Of a stretch of DNA of 53,604 bases, positions 16,313 through 23,324 are shown one piece after another. Under the pieces are notes generated by a model, which had not been told where the DNA came from, ran no database searches, and was given only the letters and a program-made list of their open reading frames with translations. Numbering within the stretch: the first letter of the stretch is position 1; every line of letters starts with the position of its first letter. The stretch comes from Anaerofilum faecale (GTDB taxonomy: Bacteria; Bacillota; Clostridia; Oscillospirales; Ruminococcaceae). The stretch lies in assembly GCA_019114265.1 (NCBI GenBank), contig DXFV01000030.1:1-53604 (forward strand), given 5' to 3'. Both the position numbers and the translations under genes were made by a program.

Positions 16313-17388
16313 ATCGTTTCCTCCTTTGTAAAGACGCCCAGCAGCTTCACGCTGCGGCACACCCCGCGCAGGTCCTCCAGCAGCCGCCCGGCGTCGGGCG
16401 CGGCCACGTTGCCCACCAGCTCGGCGTAGAAATAGTATTCCCACGGCGTGTTGGGCAGCGGGCGGCTCTTGATGCTCTCCATATTGAAGCCCTGCCGGCC
16501 GATGGTCTCGATCACCCGCGCCAGCTGCCCGGCCTTGTGGTCCACCGTGAACAGGATGCTGAACCGGTTGCCCCCGGCGGGCAGCTGCGGCGCGATGACG
16601 ATGAACCGGGTGGTGTTGCCGTCCGCACCGTTCACCCCCGCCGCCAGCACCTCCAGCCCGTACAGCGCCGCCGTCTCGGCGCTGGCGATGGCGCCCAGCG
16701 TCCTGTCTCCCGTCTCGGCCACATGCCTGGCCGCCAGCGCGGTGTTGGGATACTCGATGCCCGCCGCGCCCAGCTGGCGCAGAAACCGCGCGCTCTGGCG
16801 CAGGCCCTGCGGGTGGCTGTATACCGTTTTGATGTCGGCCAGGCTCGCGCCGGGCAGGCCCAGCAGGTTCTGCACCACCGGCAGGTCGTACACCTGCACC
16901 ACATGGCAGCTGTGCGCAAAGCACAGGTCCAGCACCTCGCCCACGTCGCCGGTGCTGGAGTTTTCAAACGGCAGCACGCCATAGGCGGCCTCGCCCTTCT
17001 CCACCGCCTCGAACACGTCGCTCCAGGCGGGATAGTGCACCGCCTGCGCGCGGGGGAACAGGCGGGTCAGCGCGATGTGCGCGAAGGCACCCTCCACCCC
17101 CTGGTAGGCCACCTTGTCGCGGCCCAGCACCCGCGCCTGGTACTGGCGGGAGAGGGCCATCAGGTCCTTCTGCCAGGCGGCGTAGTAGTCCCGCAGCGCG
17201 GGCGACTGGATGCGCGCGGTATTCTTTTCGATCACCTCGGCCTCGCGGGAGGCGTCCAGCACCGGCATGCCGGTGGCTTTTTTATATTCGATCACTCCCT
17301 GCACGGCCTGCATGCGCGCTTCAAACAGGCGGGCCAGCTCGGCGTCGATGGCGTCGATCTGTGCGCGGGACTGCTGCAATTGATCCAC
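16309..17388 (-). CDS. pheA: Bifunctional chorismate mutase / prephenate dehydratase
   Basis: A 359-aa three-domain enzyme for phenylalanine. The AroQ-type chorismate mutase spans residues 1 to about 85 (AQIDAIDAELARLFEARM). The prephenate dehydratase domain follows (VAYQGVEGAFAH, LPFENSSTGDV, NTTRFIVI). A C-terminal ACT domain has GFNMESIKSRP, the phenylalanine-binding signature, so feedback inhibition is expected. The start codon is GTG, with AAGGAGGA ten bases upstream. First gene of the supra-operon; no leader peptide or attenuator is evident in the roughly 45-nt leader. Confidence 0.95.
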   Translation of the reverse strand: MDQLQQSRAQIDAIDAELARLFEARMQAVQGVIEYKKATGMPVLDASREAEVIEKNTARIQSPALRDYYAAWQKDLMALSRQYQARVLGRDKVAYQGVEGAFAHIALTRLFPRAQAVHYPAWSDVFEAVEKGEAAYGVLPFENSSTGDVGEVLDLCFAHSCHVVQVYDLPVVQNLLGLPGASLADIKTVYSHPQGLRQSARFLRQLGAAGIEYPNTALAARHVAETGDRTLGAIASAETAALYGLEVLAAGVNGADGNTTRFIVIAPQLPAGGNRFSILFTVDHKAGQLARVIETIGRQGFNMESIKSRPLPNTPWEYYFYAELVGNVAAPDAGRLLEDLRGVCRSVKLLGVFTKEETI

Positions 17389-17436
17389 TGTCGTGGTTCC
17401 TCCTTCTGCTCCGGCAGCGCCGGGTTAGATAGAATC

Positions 17437-17465
17437 AGTATAGCACATTCAACAAAAACCATCAA
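17437..17465 (-). promoter_or_regulatory. Promoter of the aromatic amino acid operon
   Basis: Minus strand: TTGATG (17465-17460), 17 bp, TATACT (17442-17437). The start would lie near 17430, about 42 nt before the pheA GTG. Confidence 0.82.
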
Positions 17466-17599
17466 GAAATTTGGAACAAAATGCAGTTTTTTCGTATAAA
17501 AAAACAAGAGACCCTGCGGCCCCTTTCCGGTGCAAAATGACGAAAACTGCGCGCGCCTGGGAGCAGAACCCCGGCCAGCGGGGCGGTTTTCGGCGCCAA

Positions 17600-17744
17600 A
17601 GGCTTCCCCCTTGGGGGGAAGCTGTCGCCGCAGGCGACTGATGAGGGGAAAGCTGCCGGCATCCACAAACCCGCCGCAAACGCGCGGGTTCTGTAAACCA
17701 AGCTCTGTGCAGACGGCACGGCTTCCCCTTCATCCGCCCGGCTT
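17600..17744. repeat. Module B repeat plus degenerate fragment
   Basis: 17600-17650 is a full module B: CTTCCCCC/GGGGGAAG, CTGTCGCC-GCA-GGCGAC, then TGATGAGG. 17720-17744 holds a worn fragment (GGCTTCCCCTTCATCCGCC). Between pheA's promoter and sdaAA no gene is seen from 17466 to 17745. Confidence 0.8.
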
Positions 17745-17745
17745 C

Positions 17746-18600
17746 TCACCCGAACAGCTGCCGCGCGATCTCCTTGCCGGTGGCGGTGGCCGCGATGCCG
17801 CCCAGCGCCGTCTCCCGGAACTCCACCGGCAGACGCCGCCCCACCTTGTACATGCTCTCGATCACCTCGTCGGCGGGGATCAGGCAGCTCTGTCCCGCCA
17901 GCGCCATGTCCGCGCTGGCCAGCGCGTTCACACTCTGGCTGGCGTTGCGGAAGGAACAGGGCAGCTGCACCAGCCCCGCCACCGGGTCGCAGATCAGGCC
18001 CATGCAGTTGATCAGTGCGATGGCGCAGGCTTCGGCGCAGGCCTTGGCGCTGCCTCCGGCCATCTGCACCGCACCGGCCGCCGCCATCGCCGCCGCCGTG
18101 CCGCACTCGGCCTGGCAGCCCCCCTCCGCGCCCGACACGGTGGCGTTGCGGGTGATCACCGCGCCGATGCCGGTGGCCACCACCAGCGCCTGCAGCACCT
18201 GCTGCTCGCCCGCCTGCAAACGCTCGGCCGCCGTCAGCAGCACGGCCGGAAGGATGCCGCAGGCGCCCGCGGTGGGGGCGGCGCAGATGCGTCCCATCCC
18301 GGCGTTCACCTCGCTGGAGGAAAAGGCCATCGCCATCATGTGGTTGATGTCGGCCCCCATCAGCCCGGCGCCGTAGCTCTCCTGCCGGGCGGCCTGCCCG
18401 CTGATGAGTCCGCCGATCATCGGCTGGGGCTGGGCCAGCGCCCGCTGTGCGCTGGCCTTCATCACCTGCCAGCGGCGCGCGAACTCGTCCCAGATTTCCT
18501 GTACCGGACGCTGCGACAGCGCCGCCTCGTCCTCCACAATCACCTCATACAGAGGCTTCGAGGTGGCCGCCGCCACCAGTTGCTTGACAGTGTTATACAT
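17746..18600 (-). CDS. sdaAA: L-serine dehydratase, iron-sulfur-dependent, alpha subunit
   Basis: A 284-aa catalytic subunit that deaminates serine to pyruvate and ammonia using an oxygen-labile [4Fe-4S] cluster. Signature segments: NAGMGRICAAPTAGACGILPAV (quoted in part), GCQAECGTAAAMAAAG and CDPVAGLVQLPC, which supply the conserved cysteines. Two-subunit SdaAA/SdaAB enzymes are typical of anaerobic Firmicutes. The start overlaps the sdaAB stop by eight bases. Confidence 0.95.
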   Translation of the reverse strand: MYNTVKQLVAAATSKPLYEVIVEDEAALSQRPVQEIWDEFARRWQVMKASAQRALAQPQPMIGGLISGQAARQESYGAGLMGADINHMMAMAFSSSEVNAGMGRICAAPTAGACGILPAVLLTAAERLQAGEQQVLQALVVATGIGAVITRNATVSGAEGGCQAECGTAAAMAAAGAVQMAGGSAKACAEACAIALINCMGLICDPVAGLVQLPCSFRNASQSVNALASADMALAGQSCLIPADEVIESMYKVGRRLPVEFRETALGGIAATATGKEIARQLFG

Positions 18601-19279
18601 CGGCGTCCTCCTTCGCGTTCAGGTCCACCACCCGCACCGACAGCACCTCCGGCAGCTGCCGCAGACGGCCGGCCACCGCAGAGGGGACCGGCGAGTCGGT
18701 CTCGATGATGGTGGTGGCGGTCTCGCCCCGCCCTTTGCGGCTCACCCGCATCACGCCGATGTTCAGCCCGGCCGCCGCCAGCTGTCCGGTGATGCCGCTC
18801 ACCACCCCCTGCACGTCCCGCTGGGTGATGAGCAGGGTGGGCGCTTCGGCCGAGAAGCCCGCCGCCGTGCCGTCGATGGAGGTGATGCGGATGCGCCCGC
18901 CGCCGATGCTGCTGCCCTCGATCTCGCTGAGGGTGCCGTCGGTGTGGAAAAAGGTGATCCTGGCCGAATTCTCGTGCGCGTCGGGCAGCTCCAGCTCGTA
19001 GAAGCTGTAGGCCGCGCCCGCCTGCTGCGCCAGCTCGAAGGCGTCGCGCAGGCGCTCGTCCTCCTCGTGCAGGCCCAGCGCGCCCGCCAAGAGCGCCTTG
19101 TGGGTGCCGTGGCCGCGCCCTGTTTTGGCAAACGATCCGTGCAGGCCGAACTCCACCTTCACGAACGGCTTGCCGGCGATCAGGCGCGCCGCGCGCCCCA
19201 GCCGGGCCGCCCCGGCGGTGTGGCTGCTGGACGGCCCGATCATCACCGGCCCCAGCACCTCAAACAGGCTCACATCCAC
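18593..19279 (-). CDS. sdaAB: L-serine dehydratase, iron-sulfur-dependent, beta subunit
   Basis: A 228-aa partner subunit. The N-terminal IGPSSSHTAGAARLGR motif and HGSFAKTGRGHGTHKALLAG belong to the serine dehydratase beta domain. The C-terminal 75 residues form an ACT domain (TLLITQRDVQGVVSGITGQLA), which in this family senses serine. The start codon is GTG with GGGGGAGAG upstream. It is the first gene of a two-gene operon. Confidence 0.94.
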   Translation of the reverse strand: MDVSLFEVLGPVMIGPSSSHTAGAARLGRAARLIAGKPFVKVEFGLHGSFAKTGRGHGTHKALLAGALGLHEEDERLRDAFELAQQAGAAYSFYELELPDAHENSARITFFHTDGTLSEIEGSSIGGGRIRITSIDGTAAGFSAEAPTLLITQRDVQGVVSGITGQLAAAGLNIGVMRVSRKGRGETATTIIETDSPVPSAVAGRLRQLPEVLSVRVVDLNAKEDADV

Positions 19280-19323
19280 CCTTCTCTCCCCCTTTTGCTT
19301 TGCCCGCGGACAATATCCGTTTT

Positions 19324-19353
19324 ATTGTAGCACGGACCGTTCGCTTTTTGCAA
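19324..19353 (-). promoter_or_regulatory. Promoter of sdaAB-sdaAA
   Basis: Minus strand: TTGCAA (19353-19348), 18 bp, TACAAT (19329-19324), about 45 bases before the GTG. Confidence 0.7.
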
Positions 19354-19461
19354 GCTGCCGCGCCTTTCGATTTTTGCACAAAATCTTTTTACCGATGCAC
19401 AAAAACTTTGGTTTCTTTCAACCTTTTTTCTCATCAGGGTGTTAAGTTCGTGTGAAATCTC

Positions 19462-19490
19462 TTGTTTTTTTGAAAGAAAGACCCTATACT
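19462..19490 (+). promoter_or_regulatory. Promoter of the glycosyltransferase gene
   Basis: TTGTTT, 17 bp, TATACT. Predicted start near 19497. Confidence 0.75.
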
Positions 19491-19514
19491 GTTCGTTTAA
19501 TGAAAGTGATTTCC

Positions 19515-19548
19515 CCCTGTGAGGAAATTCCACAGGGCTTTCTTTTTT
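19515..19548 (+). terminator. Terminator in the glycosyltransferase leader (attenuator candidate)
   Basis: CCCTGTG (19515-19521) pairs with CACAGGG (19531-19537), followed by CTTTCTTTTTT. It lies between the promoter and the gene, only about 18 nt after the predicted start. An alternative hairpin, TTTCC with GGAAA enclosing CCCTGTGA, overlaps the first arm and would prevent it forming, so the leader can switch between two folds. Confidence 0.65.
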
Positions 19549-19579
19549 GTGTTCAATCGTCAGAAAGGAGCTTTTGAAT

Positions 19580-20863
19580 ATGCTGGATCTGGTTCAAACG
19601 ATCAATCTGATCCTGGTTGTGCTGCTGACGGCAGCCTATTCCTATCAAATCTTTTTCCTGTTGTACGGACTTGTGAAGCGCAAAAAGGCGTCCCGCAACA
19701 TCGCGCGCAGGCTGCACCGCTATGCGGCGGTGATCTGCGCGCGCAACGAGGAGCAGGTGATCGGCGATTTGATCGCCAGCCTGCGCCGCCAGAAATACCC
19801 CGCGGAACTGCTGGACATCTATGTGGTGGCCGACAACTGCACCGACGACACCGCCGACGTTGCCCGCAAGGCCGGCGCGATGGTCTACCGCCGCTTCAAC
19901 CAGGCCCAGGTGGGCAAGGGCTACGCGCTGGACTACCTCTTCCGCCTGCTGCGCCAGCAGGAGCGCCTGGACCGGTACGACGGCTTTTTCGTATTCGACG
20001 CCGACAACATCGTCGATCCCAACTTCGTTGCCGAGATGAACAACACCTTCGATTCCGGCGACTACCACGCCATCACCTGCTACCGCAACTCCAAGAACTA
20101 CGCCTCCAACTGGATCTCGGCCGGCTATGCGCTGTGGTTCCTGCGCGAGAGCCGCTTTTTGAACCATCCGCGGCAGCTGCTGGGCACCAACTGCGCCATC
20201 TCGGGCACCGGTTTCCTGCTGTCTGCCAAGGCGGTGAAGGAGAACGGCGGCTGGCCGTTCCACCTGCTGACTGAGGACATCGAATTCTCGGTGAACTGCG
20301 CGCTGCAGGGCAACCGCATCGGCTACTGCGACCGCGCGGTGGTCTACGACGAGCAGCCCACCCGCTTCTCCCAGTCGTGGGACCAGCGCCTGCGCTGGTC
20401 GAAGGGCTTCTATCAGGTGGACTGGCACTACGGCCTGTCGCTGGTGCGCCGCTGCCTGCGCGGCAAGCGCCGCTTCTCCTGCTACGACATGCTGATGACC
20501 GTAGCCCCCGGCATGCTGCTCACGCTGGCCGCCATCCTGTTCAACGGTGTGTTCGCCGTGGCCTGCTTCACCCAGCCCACTTACATTGCCCGCCAGATCC
20601 TGTCCGTATCGGCCGACTTCATGCTGTCGTCGGTGGTGAACTTCTATCTGGGCCTGCTGCTGTACGGCCTGCTGACCACCCTCTCCGAGTGGGACAAGAT
20701 CCGCGCCGGCAGCGGCAAAAAGATCCTGTTCGTGTTCACCTTCCCGCTGTTCATGTTCACCTATGTGCCCATCGCGCTGTCGGCGCTGGTGCGCCGGGTG
20801 TCCTGGAAGCCCATCCAGCACGGCTGCACCGGCGTGGAGGAAGTGGTCGCCTGCAGCGCCTGA
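19580..20863 (+). CDS. Membrane family 2 glycosyltransferase, processive type
   Basis: A 427-aa protein with an N-terminal membrane helix (residues 5-30), a GT-A catalytic domain and three or four C-terminal helices. Catalytic signs: ARNEEQ and VVADNCTDD for nucleotide binding, the metal motif DAD (140-142) in VFDADNIVDP, the TED base (231-233), and QRLRW (269-273), the QxxRW motif of processive synthases such as hyaluronan and cellulose synthase. The sugar and polymer are unknown. The ATG at 19580 follows AAAGGAG. A hairpin-containing leader precedes it. It is monocistronic and a terminator follows directly. Confidence 0.87.
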   Translation: MLDLVQTINLILVVLLTAAYSYQIFFLLYGLVKRKKASRNIARRLHRYAAVICARNEEQVIGDLIASLRRQKYPAELLDIYVVADNCTDDTADVARKAGAMVYRRFNQAQVGKGYALDYLFRLLRQQERLDRYDGFFVFDADNIVDPNFVAEMNNTFDSGDYHAITCYRNSKNYASNWISAGYALWFLRESRFLNHPRQLLGTNCAISGTGFLLSAKAVKENGGWPFHLLTEDIEFSVNCALQGNRIGYCDRAVVYDEQPTRFSQSWDQRLRWSKGFYQVDWHYGLSLVRRCLRGKRRFSCYDMLMTVAPGMLLTLAAILFNGVFAVACFTQPTYIARQILSVSADFMLSSVVNFYLGLLLYGLLTTLSEWDKIRAGSGKKILFVFTFPLFMFTYVPIALSALVRRVSWKPIQHGCTGVEEVVACSA

Positions 20864-20880
20864 CCCTCCCGCTCCTCTTC

Positions 20881-20907
20881 CCGGCCGGTCTCCGGCCGGT
20901 TTTTTTC
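20881..20907 (+). terminator. Terminator of the glycosyltransferase gene
   Basis: Two CCGGCCGG arms around a TCT loop, then eight T. Confidence 0.93.
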
Positions 20908-20966
20908 GGCATCTTCCCACAACAATATTGCATAAAAACAGCACAAAAGTCTATGCATTTTGCCAA

Positions 20967-20995
20967 TAGACTTTCCCCCCTGCAAACGCTATAAT
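20967..20995 (+). promoter_or_regulatory. Promoter of the large non-coding RNA
   Basis: TAGACT, 17 bp, TATAAT. The -35 differs from TTGACT by one base and the -10 is perfect. Transcription should begin near 21002. The AT-rich stretch upstream (20910-20966) could act as an UP element. Confidence 0.85.
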
Positions 20996-21001
20996 ATAGA
21001 C

Positions 21002-22207
21002 AAAGGAAGACAAGGGAAAGCAAAAGAGAAAAGGAAACGATGTCAGGTTTCCCCAAAAGCCCAGCTTCCGCCGGAAGGATGCAAGATCAAAAGCTGTGGT
21101 TGGATCGCATCTGTGGAATGTGAACGGCAGATTTGGATCTGTGAGCTGGTATCGTAGAAAACGGATGTGCCGGCACAAACAGCAGGCGAACAAAAACAGA
21201 CGGATCGGCTCCCGAAGGTAGATCATGCAGAAAGAGGTGTGACCCGTGAACTTTGAAGAACCCGTTCAGTTTGCGCGGGTCCGCTGGTAAAAAAGAAACA
21301 CGCACCTGCCATTGGCTGTGATTTCAGCCGGCTTATATAAAAGCAACCGTGCAGAATGGTTGCGAATGTTTCTGAACCAGCTGGCCTGCGGGAAAAGAAC
21401 CGAGATGTGGTGAAGCCCCACTGAAACAAAGGCCGGTAAATGTGACGAAACATGGCCGACCGGAAATATCAAAAAGCAAAAGGATCGCTGTTCTTTCCAA
21501 AAAGAAAGGCAGAAAGATCGGGTATGGAACCGGTTGGACACAAGAGGAACTTGTAAGAAGATTTTTCACCGAAAGGTTTTTGTTTGCGCCTTGAAAAAGC
21601 AGAGCCACTGGAAAAAAAGTGGTTTTGCAAGGACAAAAAAGATTGCCAGCAAGCCAAATGGAAAGCCGGAAAGTAGGTTGTCGGCTGCACAAGACGGCAG
21701 TTTTGTTCCCCGCATGCGGATGGAAGACGGCTGAAAAAGAAGGTGCTTTCAGCAAAGGCACTTTGAAGGCGATCCCAAACGGAAAGGCAGAGCAACGATA
21801 CAAAGGGTTTGGATGTGATGCGGCAAACCAGTGTTTGGAATGCCGAAAGAACCTGTACTGTGTTGGCAGCAAGCAAAAAACGGCACAATGTGATGTTGGC
21901 CGGAAAGAAAGTCATGTTCCCGTTTTGTTGACGGATACCGATAAAACCGTTTGACGTGATGTCAGAACGTGTTTTCCAATGCCCCTGTAAATGAAAATGA
22001 ACAGGGAGACTTTGATAAAGAAGCGAGTCCAATGAAATAGCGTAATCGTCTCGCGCGAGAGCGATCCACCATTTCAGAAAGAAAGGTTTTGAAAGGCAGC
22101 TACTCCAATGTACTAATTACAGCTTGGATGTCTCCTACCGAACCAAGACAGACAATTGAATAGCAGCGGGGCGCCTGCCGGAACGTGCGGCAGGCGCCCC
22201 GTTTTTT
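21002..22207 (+). ncRNA. Candidate large structured non-coding RNA, about 1.2 kb
   Basis: Bounded by a consensus promoter and a strong terminator, with no convincing protein gene on either strand. Base composition shifts to lower GC and to a purine-rich plus strand. Local stems are dense: 21033-38/21047-52; 21065-69/21073-77; 21128-32/21137-41; the nested 21241-51 with 21264-68 and 21276-81 (11 bp); 21314-18/21325-29; 21433-37/21459-63 with an inner ATGT/ACAT; 21493-97/21504-08 inside GATC/GATC; an ACC-GAAA-GGT tetraloop at 21568-21577; 21589-93/21628-32 enclosing 21605-09/21618-22; 21730-36/21747-53; 21806-11/21824-29; 21983-88/22001-06; 22045-65. It does not resemble rnpB, ssrA, SRP, 6S or a group II intron in its motifs. 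It may be a new class of ornate RNA; I could not match it to OLE, GOLLD or ROOL by eye. Confidence 0.75.
22168..22207 (+). terminator. Terminator of the large RNA
   Basis: A 13-bp perfect stem GGGGCGCCTGCCG/CGGCAGGCGCCCC with a 7-nt loop and six T. Confidence 0.95.
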
Positions 22208-22240
22208 ACACAGGAATCTTTTATCCGGGAGGGATCGCTC

Positions 22241-22471
22241 TTGAACAGAGAACTCAGCCTGCTGCGCAAACTTTTGTATTTTGGGATATTCTGTGCAGGC
22301 CTTGCCCTGATCTTTTTCAACACATCCGCTATGATCGGCGGCTCCGGTTTTGACGGCATGACCGGCTCGTCCATCGCCGCAGACCGGCGCACCGTGTATA
22401 TTTTCATCGCCCTGTTCGGACTGGTGAGCTATTTTGTGGAAATAGTGCGGGATTTCCTGCAGAAAAAATAA
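22241..22471 (+). CDS. Small two-helix membrane protein next to the large RNA
   Basis: A 76-aa protein starting with TTG behind GGGAGGG at good spacing. There are two hydrophobic segments, about residues 9-32 (LLYFGIFCAGLALIFFN) and 51-67 (VYIFIALFGLVSYFVEI), joined by a Gly/Ser-rich loop, and a basic C-terminus (QKK). I do not recognise the family. It begins 33 bases after the T tract of the RNA terminator. No separate promoter is visible in that gap, so it may be expressed by read-through or from within the RNA region. OLE RNA is known to sit beside the gene for its membrane partner OapA; an analogous pairing here is speculative. Confidence 0.7.
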   Translation: MNRELSLLRKLLYFGIFCAGLALIFFNTSAMIGGSGFDGMTGSSIAADRRTVYIFIALFGLVSYFVEIVRDFLQKK

Positions 22472-22507
22472 CGCGCCCACAAGTTGGCGCTGTACAGGCG
22501 GCATGGC

Positions 22508-22624
22508 TTCGACCTCATCCGCCCCCTGTCGGGGGCACCTTCCCCTGCCAGGGGAAGGCTTTGGGTACCGTTGGCTTCCCCCTTGGGGGGAAGCTGTCAC
22601 GCGAAGCGTGACGGATGAGGGGGA
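22508..22624. repeat. Complete composite repeat A-B
   Basis: Module A at 22508-22560 (CCCCC/GGGGG stem, then CCTTCCCC/GGGGAAGG), the linker TTGGGTACCGTTGG, and module B at 22572-22624 (CTTCCCCC/GGGGGAAG, then a CACGC-GAA-GCGTG stem and GATGAGG). The best-preserved copy. Bases 22625-22660 continue a flank (GGCATGCAC, then CCCGCAAAA) shared with copies at 35103 and 46316. Confidence 0.88.
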
Positions 22625-22673
22625 GTCTCTCGGCATGCACGAATTCCCGCAAAAACATCCTTCCCAAACACCA

Positions 22674-22708
22674 AGCCCCCCGCTGCCGTTTTGCGGCAGC
22701 GGGGGGCT
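22674..22708 (-). terminator. 15-bp hairpin downstream of ruvX
   Basis: AGCCCCCCGCTGCCG (22674-22688) is fully complementary to 22694-22708. The T tracts are poor on both strands, so efficiency is uncertain. It lies about 47 bases after the ruvX stop. Confidence 0.6.
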
Positions 22709-22755
22709 GTGCGTTTGGAGGGATCTTCGGGCGCTTCTCCCCTTCCCCGTCCGGG

Positions 22756-23184
22756 TCAGGTCTCGTCGGGGTGGTTGCGGCGCCAGGCCATGAAGCTCTC
22801 CAGGATCACGGCGGCAGACACCGCGTCCAGCTTGTCCTTGCGCTTTTTGCCGAAGGTGCCGTTCTCGGTGAGGATGCCGGCGGCGGTGACGGTGGTGCTG
22901 CGCTCGTCCCACAGCTTCACCGGGATGGGCAGCAGCGGCTCCAGGATGGACACCAGCTTGCGGGTTTTCTGGGCGCGGGCGCCCTCGGTGCCGTCCATGT
23001 TGCGGGGCAGACCCACCACCAGCATTTGTACGTCGAATTCGCGGGTGGCGTAGATGATCTTTTCCGCCACCTTGGCCATGCTCTTTTCCTCGATCTGTCC
23101 CACCGGGCTGGCCAGAAACTCGGTGCGGTCACACACGGCAAGCCCGGTGCGGGCGTCGCCGTAATCAACAGCCATGATTTTCAT
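22756..23184 (-). CDS. ruvX: RuvX/YqgF-family putative Holliday junction resolvase
   Basis: A 142-aa RNase H-fold protein. MKIMAVDYGDARTGLAV carries the first catalytic aspartate, LPRNMDGTEG and LWDERSTTVTA the conserved glutamate, and KKRKDKLDAVSAAVIL the last acidic residue. The family is essential in several bacteria and is linked to pre-16S rRNA processing as well as to recombination. The ATG at 23184 follows AAGGAGA. In many Firmicutes it lies with alaS and a DUF965 gene; here it stands alone. Confidence 0.93.
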   Translation of the reverse strand: MKIMAVDYGDARTGLAVCDRTEFLASPVGQIEEKSMAKVAEKIIYATREFDVQMLVVGLPRNMDGTEGARAQKTRKLVSILEPLLPIPVKLWDERSTTVTAAGILTENGTFGKKRKDKLDAVSAAVILESFMAWRRNHPDET

Positions 23185-23228
23185 GCGGGTTCTCCTTTGC
23201 GCCAAACTGTTTTTTGGAATCCATCCCG

Positions 23229-23257
23229 ATTATACCACACCCCGCCGCGCAAGTAAA
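23229..23257 (-). promoter_or_regulatory. Promoter of ruvX
   Basis: Minus strand: TTTACT (23257-23252), 17 bp with an extended TGTGG, then TATAAT (23234-23229). Confidence 0.8.
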
Positions 23258-23262
23258 CCAAC

Positions 23263-23300
23263 GGCCGGACCGCCTCCCGCCGGGGGAGCGCGGTCCGGCC
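23263..23300 (-). terminator. Terminator-like hairpin after the YibE/F gene
   Basis: GGCCGGACCGC (23263-23273) pairs with GCGGTCCGGCC (23290-23300), with an inner CTCCC/GGGAG-type stem. The T tract on the minus strand is weak. Confidence 0.6.
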
Positions 23301-23324
23301 TTGCACAGAGAAGAAGATGCAGGT

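Noticed and set aside
17466..17560. Attenuator or leader peptide for pheA
   Set aside because: This T-rich stretch lies upstream of the promoter, and the leader after the promoter is only about 42 nt with no Phe-rich frame.
21619..21954. 111-codon plus-strand frame within the large RNA
   Set aside because: GTG start without ribosome site, lies across several hairpins, no recognisable domain. It would need homologue support to be revived.
21469..22032. 187-codon minus-strand frame (and a 179-codon one) across the large RNA
   Set aside because: No ribosome site, no family resemblance, odd Phe/Ser/Leu-rich composition from purine-rich complementary DNA; it runs against the promoter and terminator.
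21002..22207. Large RNA as group II intron, rnpB, ssrA or SRP RNA
   Set aside because: No intron boundary or domain V pattern, no RNase P or tmRNA core motifs, and length does not fit.
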